Shown here piece after piece: positions 26,361 to 34,106 of a DNA stretch of 64,000 nucleotides. The stretch is from assembly GCF_000876015.1 (NCBI RefSeq), contig NZ_BBQM01000031.1:1-64000 (forward strand), read 5' to 3'. The notes under the pieces were generated by a model. That model searched no databases, was not told where the DNA came from, and saw nothing but the letters and a program-made list of their open reading frames with translations. Both the position numbers and the translations under genes were made by a program. Positions within the stretch are counted from its first letter, which is position 1. Each line of letters begins with the position of its first letter. Source of the DNA: Cupriavidus basilensis. Lineage in GTDB: Bacteria > Pseudomonadota > Gammaproteobacteria > Burkholderiales > Burkholderiaceae.

Positions 26361-27349
26361 CACGTCCCGTCTCCTTTGGCGATTGCGGCGCGGATGTCGC
26401 GCTCCAGCTCGGCCAGGATCAGCGCACCGGCCTTCACCAGGTTGCGGTGCTGGGTACCGGGCTTCCAGTAGGGGGCGGCCCAGGGCCATTGAGGCGGCGG
26501 GAAGTCCAGGAAGCCAGCATCATCGCCGCCATGCAGCGCGTAGCACGCGCCGGCGCGTGCCAGGTCGCCGGCTTGGTGCTCGTCGTCGTGCTCCGGCGTC
26601 CAGCCTTCCTCCGCGATCTGGCGGCGGCGCTCCCGCACCACGGCGCGCCACGCCTCCAGCGCGTGGCGTGGCAGCTGCGTTGCTGTGCTCCCGATGGGCG
26701 GCTCCCACAGCTCGGCGCCGTGGTAGGTGTAGCCCAGGCGCTCCAGCGTGCGTGCAGCCGCATCGCGCTTGTCCTCGCTGGGCTGCCCTGTGTCCAGTAC
26801 CGCCTCGCCAGCAGGCGTCAGCGACCACATGGCGGGGCTGTGCTGGGTGCGAGACAGCAATCCAATGGTGGTCAGCGCCTCAAGCCATTTTCGGCCAATA
26901 TCGCAGCCCTCATCGTCTGCCGCGCACGCTTCAAACCGCTCCAGCTTCTCGCGGACCAGGGCCAGCGCCTTGGCGCTCGGTTGCGGGGCGGCATGCTCGA
27001 ACGCAGCGATTGAGTAAGGACGGACCGACGAAGCGCCGGCGCCACCATCTCGCAGCATGCCGGCCTTCTGCAATGCCGAGATTGCGCGCGAGGGATCTTC
27101 CTCGTGCACCCATGCAATCGGCTCGCTCTGGTGCTGGGCGGCAGGCGATGCGGCGAGCATGGCGCGGATCAAGCGCGACACCCATTCAACGTCGTCGCGC
27201 TGTGGCTGGCCGAGCAAGTGCGCGGCGATAATGGCCGCTGTAGCCTCAACCTGGCTATCCGCCGGCGCAGCACCGTAGCCGGCGAGAACGTCGCGGGCGG
27301 GCGTCTCGGCCACTCGCTCGTTGCGGCTGTTCCTGTCCTCGTTGCTCAT
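26360..27349 (-). CDS. Phage protein with C-terminal DxxH/WPW-type domain
   Basis: The 329-residue protein has an N-terminal helical region and a C-terminal domain (about residues 235-325) with RRRQIAEEGWTPEHDDEH, a CYALHGG segment, WPWAAPYWKP and LVKAGALILAELERD. This domain recurs in many phage early proteins and resembles an all-alpha NTP pyrophosphohydrolase-like fold, an inference from the acidic/His motif. The middle region (about 100-215) looks like a separate fusion partner. Function is unknown. Confidence 0.72.
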   Translation of the reverse strand: MSNEDRNSRNERVAETPARDVLAGYGAAPADSQVEATAAIIAAHLLGQPQRDDVEWVSRLIRAMLAASPAAQHQSEPIAWVHEEDPSRAISALQKAGMLRDGGAGASSVRPYSIAAFEHAAPQPSAKALALVREKLERFEACAADDEGCDIGRKWLEALTTIGLLSRTQHSPAMWSLTPAGEAVLDTGQPSEDKRDAAARTLERLGYTYHGAELWEPPIGSTATQLPRHALEAWRAVVRERRRQIAEEGWTPEHDDEHQAGDLARAGACYALHGGDDAGFLDFPPPQWPWAAPYWKPGTQHRNLVKAGALILAELERDIRAAIAKGDGT

Positions 27350-27567
27350 CGCTTGCTCCTAACTCGCAGGACCGCCAGCAGCAGCGCCTCGGCATCAGCG
27401 CATAGGAATACCTGGTCGCGTCGATCGCCCAACTGGAATCCGATTTCGATAAAGTCGCGCGGCTGGCCATCGTCCGTGATCGAAACAACCACCTCGCTCG
27501 ACGTGTAGGGACCATCGGCGTTATTGCGCCAGGCCTCGGCTTTCCCGATGATATTTTCGTTGCTCAT
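27346..27567 (-). CDS. Small hypothetical phage protein, 73 residues
   Basis: A 73-residue protein (MSNENIIGKAEAWRNN...) of unknown function. Its last codons overlap the start of the following gene. It is one of several small early genes just downstream of the PRTRC cassette. Confidence 0.65.
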   Translation of the reverse strand: MSNENIIGKAEAWRNNADGPYTSSEVVVSITDDGQPRDFIEIGFQLGDRRDQVFLCADAEALLLAVLRVRSKR

Positions 27568-27568
27568 G

Positions 27569-27904
27569 TCATTTGTCCTGGCCGGGCTGGTTGAACGAAG
27601 CGAGGAAGTGTGACTCCGGGCCATGCTTTACCCAGCGCGCGAGCGCCTGCATCGGGTTCCTTCGTGCGCTGGCTATCAGCACGCGCGCCAGCTGCTCGAG
27701 CCGCAAAATCCGGGCGGCCTGCGCGACGTTCACCTCGCGCGCCACGGCGAGCAGCGACTCGGCCTCCGCGCGTGCCTGTTCCGCAGCGCGCAGGCGGCGC
27801 AAGAGCTCGGCCGGCGCCGGCGACTGGTCCGGGTCGCCACCCTCGCGCGCATCGCCGTGGGCGAGCTTCACTTCACGCGGGAATGGCCACGAGATCCGTT
27901 TCAT
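27569..27904 (-). CDS. Small hypothetical phage protein with coiled coil
   Basis: The 111-residue protein has a central Ala/Glu/Arg-rich helix (about residues 32-75) likely to form a coiled coil. The AAGGAAAG site lies inside the end of the ThiF gene, so the two reading frames overlap by 32 bp, the longest overlap in this operon. Function unknown. Confidence 0.65.
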   Translation of the reverse strand: MKRISWPFPREVKLAHGDAREGGDPDQSPAPAELLRRLRAAEQARAEAESLLAVAREVNVAQAARILRLEQLARVLIASARRNPMQALARWVKHGPESHFLASFNQPGQDK

Positions 27905-28697
27905 GAGCTTTCCTTTCAGGGACGGGGACCGGCCGCATGCTGCCGGTCTTGAGGTTGACGAAGGCGCCGTGCCAGGTAATGCGGCCGTGTCGGAAAAATT
28001 CCCACAGGATGGCCAGCGCGGGTGTGACGACGGATTGGTTGACGAACAGCTCCTGACGTTCGAGCGCCTCGGCTAGGCCGCAGCTGGGCGTATCGTCGTC
28101 CGGCCGGCTGGTGTCGATCAGCTCGGGCAGTAGATCGTAGGGGTACGGCAGTAGCGCGCTTTCTGCGGGGTGGATCGTCCTGAGCGGGATCTCGCCACGC
28201 TCGGCGATCTGTACCTTGTCCAGGGGGGTGTGGCCGAAAATCACCTGGCCATCGCTTGAGCGATTACCCAGGTCCAGCACGTAGATGTCGCGCCGCCGCA
28301 CGATGGTCTTATGCAGCGCAAGGCGTGCGTGTGCGCTGTCCACGCAAACGATGACGATGGTTCCCGCCTGCAAATGGTGGAGCTCTCCAGCCTCGCAGCG
28401 CTTCGGCCGTGCGATCCATTCCAACCCGAAGTGCATATTCACGCGATGCACCAGGACCACGGACTTGAACAGGCCAACGTCGGCCGCGCTGAAGAGTTGG
28501 CGGCCCATGTTGGCCTCGCTTACCGTGTCGGGATCGAAGACCACCACGCGCAGGCCAGGGTGGCCAAGGGCGACCAGAGCATGATTCAGGCGTGCGAGCC
28601 CCGTCAGCATTTGCGAGCCATTCCCGCCGCACCCGACCAGCACCACCTCTGTCGCGCGACTGAGGCAGGCGGAAGGCGTCAGGTGAACGCCGCTCAC
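27873..28697 (-). CDS. PRTRC system ThiF family protein (E1-like)
   Basis: The 274-residue protein has the E1/ThiF adenylation fold: GCGGNGSQ (residues 22-29) as the nucleotide loop, then VVFDPDTVSEANMGRQLF (about 53-69), whose D55, N63 and R66 match E1 ATP-binding residues, and VCVDS (118-122). A cysteine at 206 (TPSCGL) is positioned like the E1 thioester cysteine; that role is inferred. The start is the GTG at 28697, which overlaps the stop of PRTRC A (GTGA). It is the last PRTRC gene of the cassette. Confidence 0.9.
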   Translation of the reverse strand: MSGVHLTPSACLSRATEVVLVGCGGNGSQMLTGLARLNHALVALGHPGLRVVVFDPDTVSEANMGRQLFSAADVGLFKSVVLVHRVNMHFGLEWIARPKRCEAGELHHLQAGTIVIVCVDSAHARLALHKTIVRRRDIYVLDLGNRSSDGQVIFGHTPLDKVQIAERGEIPLRTIHPAESALLPYPYDLLPELIDTSRPDDDTPSCGLAEALERQELFVNQSVVTPALAILWEFFRHGRITWHGAFVNLKTGSMRPVPVPERKAHETDLVAIPA

Positions 28698-29479
28698 TTC
28701 GTTTCCCCGAATACGGCGCTCGCCGGCACGTTGATCGGCATGGTCATACCAAGCACGCCGATGCGGAAGACGATGCTGGGTGTCTTGCCGGGGCCGAGAT
28801 CGCCCACGACGCACGCGATCTTCACTTCGCCGGCATCGTCGCCATCGTCGGTCGGGCTGAAGAACGCCGGGTCGTCGCCGTGGCTGTGGATGTCGAAGGC
28901 AAGGCTTTCAAATTCCTCCAGCGCCGGCCGTCGAATGTCGACGTGGTTCGGGCTCGTGGAGGGGGCATCGACCTCCCGATAGTTGAGATCGCCCGTCCGG
29001 GAATTCCAGACGATCCATGCGGCATGCTCGTTCGGCAGCGCCGCGCGCGCGGCCTCCACAAACTGGCGAATCAGCGGGAAGACCACGCCGAGGCGCTGGA
29101 ACGCCAACTCGACCTTCTTGCCGACGGTGCCGTAGGGCGGCCGAGGCGAGTTCTCCTGCAGCTGGGCGATGGGCTGGATGAAGTGCAGCCAGGGGCGGCG
29201 CACTTCGATATACAGCCCCTCGGCCGTGGCCAGGAAGCGGTGGCCGACTTCCTTCAATGCCTGGAACTCGGCGTATTTCGGCACGGCGACGGTGGGCGCG
29301 CTCTGCCAGAGCTTTTCATCGAGCGGATACTGAGCATCGTCGCGCGAGGCCGCGATCGGGTTGTGGAGCGCGGCCTCCACCTTGCTGGCCGCTTCCTCGA
29401 CGAAGCGCGTCAGCGCTCCAGAGATGGTTTCGATGCCGCTTTTCGCCGCCGCGTTGAACTCGGTTATCAGGGCTTGCAT
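28694..29479 (-). CDS. PRTRC system protein A (JAB/JAMM metalloprotease-like)
   Basis: The 261-residue protein ends in an MPN/JAB-type domain. The zinc motif is complete: HSH at residues 198-200, seven residues, S208, two residues and D211, with a candidate catalytic glutamate at E151. In eukaryotes this motif marks deubiquitinases; here it could process or remove the ubiquitin-like protein C. I prefer the ATG at 29479 because GGAG lies seven bases before it; an ATG at 29485 overlapping the PRTRC B stop is also possible. Confidence 0.9.
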   Translation of the reverse strand: MQALITEFNAAAKSGIETISGALTRFVEEAASKVEAALHNPIAASRDDAQYPLDEKLWQSAPTVAVPKYAEFQALKEVGHRFLATAEGLYIEVRRPWLHFIQPIAQLQENSPRPPYGTVGKKVELAFQRLGVVFPLIRQFVEAARAALPNEHAAWIVWNSRTGDLNYREVDAPSTSPNHVDIRRPALEEFESLAFDIHSHGDDPAFFSPTDDGDDAGEVKIACVVGDLGPGKTPSIVFRIGVLGMTMPINVPASAVFGETK

Positions 29480-29481
29480 GG

Positions 29482-30195
29482 TCATTCTCCTTTGGTGACG
29501 CGGGCAATAGCGTCGGCGAGCGTTTCGTTGCGAGGGATCAGGCAGCGGATCGGAAATTCGGCGCCGGCCAGCAGATCGCGCCAGAGCTGTTTCGCGCCGC
29601 CGCGGCGCTTGACCAGCCGGGGCTGGTTGGGGTGCGTGAAATTGCTGCGAAAGAAAGCGTTCTCGTAGGCGACGATTGAGGCCGGCCCCGGGCGATCCGG
29701 CAGATCAACATTGCCGGTGCATATCTGGCCCGAGTCCCAGACGTTGAAGTAGGGTGCAACGTAGACGGGGCTCTCCGGTGTCGGCCGGAACGTGCCGCGC
29801 AGCGCGAACACGTACCAGCGTTCACCAGTTGCGACGAAGACCAGGCCGGGATGGTTGGCAGGTCCCGACACCTCGCCGAGGTCGGACCCGGCGCCGAACC
29901 AGACGTGGCGGCGCTGAGGAGGGGTCCGCCAGGCAATGGTGTTGGGGCCCGCGTAGAGGAGCCGCTCGTCGATGAAGCCGTGATAGGCGGTGCGGCCAGC
30001 CGCCGCGGTTGCGAAGGTGGCCAGGTCAGGCAGTGTCATTGCGCGGCCGGCCAGCAGGACGGGTGTCTTGCGGTCGGTATTCACGTCGTGGATCGTGGCG
30101 TAGACAGCTCCCGAGTTCTCCGAGCAGTACAGCAGTATTGCCTGCTTAAGGTGCAAGGCCATGTCCCCGCCGGTGGCAATGTGCACGTTGCTCAT
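29482..30195 (-). CDS. PRTRC system protein B (E2-like)
   Basis: The 237-residue protein contains a beta-rich middle and the segment PYFNVWDSGQICTGN, in which N151 and C159 have the same eight-residue spacing as Asn and the active Cys in the E2 HPN...C motif. I therefore read it as an E2-like conjugating fold, consistent with its neighbours (ThiF, JAMM, beta-grasp protein). The ATG overlaps the PRTRC F stop (ATGA). Family assignment as PRTRC B is by sequence pattern and position. Confidence 0.88.
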   Translation of the reverse strand: MSNVHIATGGDMALHLKQAILLYCSENSGAVYATIHDVNTDRKTPVLLAGRAMTLPDLATFATAAAGRTAYHGFIDERLLYAGPNTIAWRTPPQRRHVWFGAGSDLGEVSGPANHPGLVFVATGERWYVFALRGTFRPTPESPVYVAPYFNVWDSGQICTGNVDLPDRPGPASIVAYENAFFRSNFTHPNQPRLVKRRGGAKQLWRDLLAGAEFPIRCLIPRNETLADAIARVTKGE

Positions 30196-31196
30196 GCCCG
30201 CTCCCCGATGAGATTGACAAGGTTCTCGACGGCTCTGGCCAGCTTGGCGGTGGCTCGCATGCGCGTGAGCCACGTGGCTGCCGATTGTTCGCCTGGCAGG
30301 CAGGGCACCGCCGTCGCTGCCTCGATATACTCTCCCTGCATCGCGTCGTTGGCCCAATCGTCCAGTATGCGAGGCGCTCCATCCGAGGGGGACCAGCGGA
30401 ACCAGGCACACCACGCCACGGAGTCGCATTCCGACTCGCCGTGACCGCAGTCTGCGAAGGGGCCGTTGGTGTGAACGATGCGGACGATCCTGTCAACGGC
30501 GCCGATCACCTGCCTGGCGAATTCATCGCATGCAGCCGCTTCTCGAACCTGTGCGTCGGTCAACGTGCGTCGCGGCGTCGGGACCCACTCAGGCATGCCG
30601 GCAAATAGATCAGCGCGCCTGGGTATGTCGTAGGTCTCGCGCGCCTGTTCCACGGTGATGCCGTCGGTCGCGGCCATTTCCGCCAGCGCCTCGTTTTCAT
30701 CGCTGCACCCATGCCAATGGGTGAATGCACATTGCCGCAACGTGTCACGTGGCGAGAGCGTGCCGGGAAGATAGACCAGTGCGTCAAAGAACACGGCTAG
30801 TACGGTCTGGCCGAGTCCTTCCATGATGGATTCCAGCCGGGTGATGGCCGGGCCGATGAAATAGGGCTGGCAGGGAAACCAGTCATCGTCGGGTGGCGGT
30901 GGGTAGATAGCCAGCCAGGGGCAACCTGCGTAGTCGCCGGTGGTCGGCCATTCCATTTGCTGCACGCCGAGATTCCAGCGGAAGATGCGTTCGCCCCTGG
31001 TGATCTCGAGCCAGTGCCTGCGCAACGCGTTCTTCAGCAGCTCCGCGGCACTGGTGGGGCGGCCTGCGAAGTCGACGGGCAGCATCGCGCCGTCGTCGAT
31101 GAGAGAGAGCAGCAACTGACTGCACCACGTGGAATCCCCAGGCACCATGAACTGGCTGGGCACGCCGGTCAGGCGTGGCAGAGTGAGCGCAGTCAT
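30192..31196 (-). CDS. PRTRC system protein F
   Basis: The 334-residue protein has no enzyme motif I can name. It has conserved aromatic-rich stretches (CPWLAIYPPPPDDDWFPCQPYF) and a C-terminal region with several cysteines and His (FADCGHGESECDSVAWCAW) that might bind metal. Its position between C and B in the fixed PRTRC gene order supports the name. It is coupled to both neighbours by 4-bp overlaps. Confidence 0.82.
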   Translation of the reverse strand: MTALTLPRLTGVPSQFMVPGDSTWCSQLLLSLIDDGAMLPVDFAGRPTSAAELLKNALRRHWLEITRGERIFRWNLGVQQMEWPTTGDYAGCPWLAIYPPPPDDDWFPCQPYFIGPAITRLESIMEGLGQTVLAVFFDALVYLPGTLSPRDTLRQCAFTHWHGCSDENEALAEMAATDGITVEQARETYDIPRRADLFAGMPEWVPTPRRTLTDAQVREAAACDEFARQVIGAVDRIVRIVHTNGPFADCGHGESECDSVAWCAWFRWSPSDGAPRILDDWANDAMQGEYIEAATAVPCLPGEQSAATWLTRMRATAKLARAVENLVNLIGERA

Positions 31197-31597
31197 GGGA
31201 GCAGCGGCAAGGAAGTCGAGAGGGGATAGAGCCGTACGGCACTGCCCGCGCCACGCCGCAGGCCAAGGAGCCGCAGAGTGCGCGCCACCGGGGTGTTGAT
31301 GTGCTCGGGCGCGATGCGGTCGCCTTTCGACTTCACGAAGTCGCCAGCCTCGACGATGTGGCGCATAGCCTCGGGCGTCAGCGGACCACCCTTGTTACCT
31401 TTCGTTCCGACGGCACGTCGGAACGAGAAGATGTGCTTCTCGCCTTGCAGTTCCGGGCCCTCGATCTCTGCATTGACGATCTCGGGGTAGGTGTTCGCAT
31501 AGAAGTCACGAACCTGCGCCAGCGTGAAGCTGGGGGACGGGTCAGCGAGCTTGACGCCGTTGTAGCGAAACTCGCGCGAGAGAATGTTGACCTGCAT
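31193..31597 (-). CDS. PRTRC system protein C (ubiquitin-like beta-grasp), extended
   Basis: The first 67 residues match PRTRC C: FRYNGVKLADPSPSFTLAQV, then YPEIVNAEIEGPEL, ending in the family C-terminus FSFRRAVGTKG. PRTRC C is normally about 70 residues. Here the frame continues with NKGG and a 63-residue tail (72-134) containing LTPEAMRHIVEAGDF and LRLLGLRRGAG. G70-G71 would become a ubiquitin-type Gly-Gly terminus if the tail were removed by the neighbouring JAMM protein. A GGTG site precedes the ATG. Confidence 0.87.
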   Translation of the reverse strand: MQVNILSREFRYNGVKLADPSPSFTLAQVRDFYANTYPEIVNAEIEGPELQGEKHIFSFRRAVGTKGNKGGPLTPEAMRHIVEAGDFVKSKGDRIAPEHINTPVARTLRLLGLRRGAGSAVRLYPLSTSLPLLP

Positions 31598-31606
31598 GGT
31601 GTCACC

Positions 31607-32185
31607 TTAGATGGGCAGCTCGAGGCCGATTTGACGGGGGTCGATTCCTTCCGCGGGAGCGGGATCGCTGGGCGTTTCCTCGCGCGCGATTCCTTCTGCA
31701 GGCGCAGCGGGGGGAGGGGGGGAAATGCCTTCCGGGACCTGCTCGGGCGCGCTGCCTGGCGAGTCTTGATTGTCATCGTCCGAGCCGCTGTCGTCGCTGG
31801 CGTCGTCCGGGCCGTTCGGCTTGTTTCCCGAGGGGTCCTGTGCTGCCTCGCCCGCCTTCTGCGCGCGCGGCCTGCCCCGGCCTGGCCCCTTGTTACTGCC
31901 TTTCGCCGGCGGCGCATTGTCCTTCGTGCTGCCGTTCGCCGCGGCCGCTGCCGATGCCTGCTCCAGGACGGAGCGCGCGCCAGGGGCATAGATGCTGAGC
32001 GCGGCGGCGAAGTCGGTGTCGAGCTCCTCGGGCGTGGCCAGGATGTAGAGCGGATGAGGCGATGCCTTGACGGTCTTCGAGGCGTCGAGCTGCGGCGTGA
32101 CGGTGACGCGCAGTTGCTCGCCCTCGGCCACGATCGTGAGCATCAACGGCGAGGCCTGGGCGAGTTCATGCAATTCCCGGAACAT
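31607..32185 (-). CDS. PRTRC system protein E
   Basis: The 192-residue protein has a folded N-terminus of about 85 residues (MFRELHELAQASPLMLTIV..., VTVTPQLDASK, LYILATPEELDTDFAAAL) and a long disordered tail rich in Ala, Pro, Asp, Ser and Gly. This is the PRTRC E pattern and it is first in the cassette as usual. An AAGGAG site precedes the ATG. Its molecular role is unknown. Confidence 0.85.
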   Translation of the reverse strand: MFRELHELAQASPLMLTIVAEGEQLRVTVTPQLDASKTVKASPHPLYILATPEELDTDFAAALSIYAPGARSVLEQASAAAAANGSTKDNAPPAKGSNKGPGRGRPRAQKAGEAAQDPSGNKPNGPDDASDDSGSDDDNQDSPGSAPEQVPEGISPPPPAAPAEGIAREETPSDPAPAEGIDPRQIGLELPI

Positions 32186-32208
32186 GTGGGCTCCTTGCTT
32201 GGGGTGGA

Positions 32209-32439
32209 TCAGGATTTGGATTTCGGCACGACGCCGGTAGCGGCGTCGACGTAGGGCCTACAGGCGCGGAACGCAGCCTCGAGGCGTTGGGCGGCGAGCA
32301 TTTCCTCCTGCGAGCCCACGCGGGCGCGCAGGTAGCGATAGGCGTGCTGGGCCGCCGCGCATTCGCGCCACGCCGCGACTTCGGCGAGCAATTCGATGCT
32401 TTCGGCCTGGGCGCGCGCGGGATGATCGGGCGCAGTCAC
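32209..32439 (-). CDS. Small hypothetical phage protein, 76 residues
   Basis: A helical 76-residue protein of unknown function (LLAEVAAWRECAAAQHAYRYL). The start is a GTG that overlaps the preceding stop (GTGA); the ATG further upstream is out of keeping with the coupled operon. Confidence 0.6.
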   Translation of the reverse strand: MTAPDHPARAQAESIELLAEVAAWRECAAAQHAYRYLRARVGSQEEMLAAQRLEAAFRACRPYVDAATGVVPKSKS

Positions 32440-32732
32440 AGCGCACCCTTCTTCGCGCGCCGGGCTCCGGTGCGGGCTACGGGCCTGCGAATCTTCGTCT
32501 GGTCTGCCTGCACCGCGGCGGCGCGATGACGCCAGATAGCGTGCTCGCACTCGTCGGCGTCCGGGTAGCTCATCAGCGACCACACAGGGGTATTCCCGTC
32601 CATCACCGTGTAGGTGTGGTACGGCGTCCTGGGGATCGGGCGGCGGACGACCACGTGTTTCCCGACCAGGATGGCAGTGGTGAGCCGCGGCGGCGCCGCG
32701 CGGTCCGTCTTGAGGCGTGTCATTTCGTTCAT
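32436..32732 (-). CDS. Small hypothetical phage protein, 98 residues
   Basis: A basic 98-residue protein of unknown function, with a beta-rich middle (TPYHTYTVMDGNTPVWSLMSYP) and an Arg/Lys-rich C-terminus that could contact nucleic acid. Two ATG starts three codons apart are possible. Confidence 0.62.
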   Translation of the reverse strand: MNEMTRLKTDRAAPPRLTTAILVGKHVVVRRPIPRTPYHTYTVMDGNTPVWSLMSYPDADECEHAIWRHRAAAVQADQTKIRRPVARTGARRAKKGAL

Positions 32733-32738
32733 GGGTCG

Positions 32739-32945
32739 CTATTCGTTGTCGCCGGCGGCGAGTTTCTTGAGGTCTGCGCGTGCCGGCTGGCCGGCCGGCG
32801 CGCGCGAGCTACGGCGGGCATGGGCCGCCGCTTCGATGGCCCTGCGGATCGGGCCAGGAGCCAGCGCCTCCGCCTCGCTGCAAACCAGGCGGAGACGCAC
32901 GCGCTCGCGGAGCACGTCGGCGTCGGTCAGGGCCGGAATGGGCAT
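32739..32945 (-). CDS. Small hypothetical phage protein, 68 residues
   Basis: A 68-residue helical, Arg/Ala-rich protein with no family match. It lies 2 bp downstream of a membrane-peptide gene in the leftward operon. Confidence 0.55.
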   Translation of the reverse strand: MPIPALTDADVLRERVRLRLVCSEAEALAPGPIRRAIEAAAHARRSSRAPAGQPARADLKKLAAGDNE

Positions 32946-32947
32946 CG

Positions 32948-33082
32948 TTACCCCGGGGGCAGAAGCAACTCGACGCCCGGCGCGACTGCGCCCGCCACGC
33001 CAAAGGCCAGCAGCAGGAGCACCATGCCCTGCACCGGGTGCCGGCTGAAATAGCCGTTGGCCAGCCGGTCGACCGTGCTCAT
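32948..33082 (-). CDS. Single-pass membrane peptide, 44 residues
   Basis: The 44-residue product has one predicted transmembrane helix (VQGMVLLLLAFGVAGAVAPG) after a basic N-terminus. The ATG overlaps the previous stop (ATGA). It could be an early phage membrane effector; function unknown. Confidence 0.62.
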   Translation of the reverse strand: MSTVDRLANGYFSRHPVQGMVLLLLAFGVAGAVAPGVELLLPPG

Positions 33083-33303
33083 GCCGACCTCGCGTGCGCG
33101 CTGAGCCGGGCCTCTGCAGCGGCGAGTTCCTGCGTGGCGAAGCTCAGCACTGCGGCCTTGTCGATGGCGCCCCACGTGTTGCGCGTGGGTGCTGCCGCGA
33201 TGTAGTTGCGCAGGAGCGTGGGCCGCGTGTGCTCATTGCCCAGCGTGCGCAGGAACGCCAGCTCGTGCACGGTGCTGTAGCTTTTCTTCGGAGCGGCGGT
33301 CAT
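33079..33303 (-). CDS. Small hypothetical phage protein, 74 residues
   Basis: A 74-residue protein with LRNYIAAAPTRNTWGAIDKAAVLSFA in its centre. No family recognised. It is coupled at both ends (TGATG at its start). Confidence 0.6.
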   Translation of the reverse strand: MTAAPKKSYSTVHELAFLRTLGNEHTRPTLLRNYIAAAPTRNTWGAIDKAAVLSFATQELAAAEARLSAHARSA

Positions 33304-33842
33304 CACGATGACCTCCTGGCCTGGGCGTCCGCGGCGCGGCGCATTTCCTTGGCTTGCTCGCGGGCGCGCTCCAGCTCGATGTACTGCCAGCAGAATTCCT
33401 CGAGTTCGGCCGCAGCCAGGATGATCGGGCACGTCGAGTCATAGCCGCCGATCGAGACGCTTTGCTCTAGGAGTTCCAGGCGGGCGCCGCGGTCGCGTTC
33501 GTAGTAGGCATCGCCAACCTGCTCATCCCAATGCGGATTGACCTGAAAGCTGATGCGCAGGTACCCCTTGATGCTCAGCCCGATGGGGGTAGAGAACGCA
33601 GTCGCTTCGTCGATGCGGTACCAGCGCGGGGTGCACGTGCTGGCATGGAAGAAATCCGGGTCCTGGTAGTCCGCGTACAGCAAGGCGGTGCGCTTGGGGT
33701 ACTGCCGTTGGTCGTACGGCACATCGCGGGTGCCCAAGTCATCGTGCTCGGTACCATAGTCGTCGACGACAACCCAAGGATTCGGCGTGGATTCGTAGTG
33801 GAAGCCGGCTGCGCCATAGACGCGGAAGTGTTCGAGATGCAT
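33303..33842 (-). CDS. Hypothetical phage protein, 179 residues
   Basis: The 179-residue protein is acidic and aromatic-rich in the first two-thirds and ends in a Glu/Arg/Ala-rich helix. No catalytic motif is seen. I chose the ATG at 33842; a GTG at 33854 overlapping the upstream stop would add four residues. Confidence 0.65.
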   Translation of the reverse strand: MHLEHFRVYGAAGFHYESTPNPWVVVDDYGTEHDDLGTRDVPYDQRQYPKRTALLYADYQDPDFFHASTCTPRWYRIDEATAFSTPIGLSIKGYLRISFQVNPHWDEQVGDAYYERDRGARLELLEQSVSIGGYDSTCPIILAAAELEEFCWQYIELERAREQAKEMRRAADAQARRSS

Positions 33843-33850
33843 GGCCGACC

Positions 33851-34009
33851 TCACGCAGTCCGATGGCTGGTGCTGGTGGTGGTCGGGGTGGCCGGCGCGG
33901 CCTGGTCGCGCTCCAGCGCGATCGAGTGCACGACGTAGACGACCACCACGGCTGCGACGTAGGCGATCCAGACTTTGATACGTTGGGTTTTGTTCACTTC
34001 GCTCTCCAT
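33851..34009 (-). CDS. Single-pass membrane peptide, first gene of the leftward operon
   Basis: The 52-residue product has a basic start (MESEVNKTQRIK), one transmembrane helix (VWIAYVAAVVVVYVVHSIAL) and a polar tail. It is the first gene after the PL-like promoter, with a leader of about 27 bases, the place of N and other early effectors in lambdoid phages. Function unknown. Confidence 0.65.
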   Translation of the reverse strand: MESEVNKTQRIKVWIAYVAAVVVVYVVHSIALERDQAAPATPTTTSTSHRTA

Positions 34010-34042
34010 CAGATGAGCGCCGGGCGGCGCGTCGATGGAGTG

Positions 34043-34071
34043 ATTAAAGCATGCTTGATTGAGCAAAGCAA
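34043..34071 (-). promoter_or_regulatory. PL-like promoter of the leftward early operon
   Basis: Read on the minus strand: -35 TTGCTT (34066-34071), a 17-bp spacer and -10 TTTAAT (34043-34048). Two palindromic operators overlap the -10 and -35 boxes. The first gene starts about 34 bp downstream of the -10 box. It should drive the 20 genes down to the excisionase, including the PRTRC cassette. Confidence 0.75.
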
Positions 34072-34082
34072 GCATGCTTTAA
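34044..34082. promoter_or_regulatory. OL-like double operator
   Basis: A perfect inverted repeat with 14-bp arms (TTAAAGCATGCTTG and its complement) separated by 11 bp. Each arm contains the palindrome AAGCATGCTT (34047-34056 and 34070-34079), with centres 23 bp apart, about two helical turns. Related sites occur between the repressor and cro-like genes, so the same regulators probably bind both places. Confidence 0.8.
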
Positions 34083-34106
34083 GGTCGCGTCATGAAAATG
34101 GCTTGG

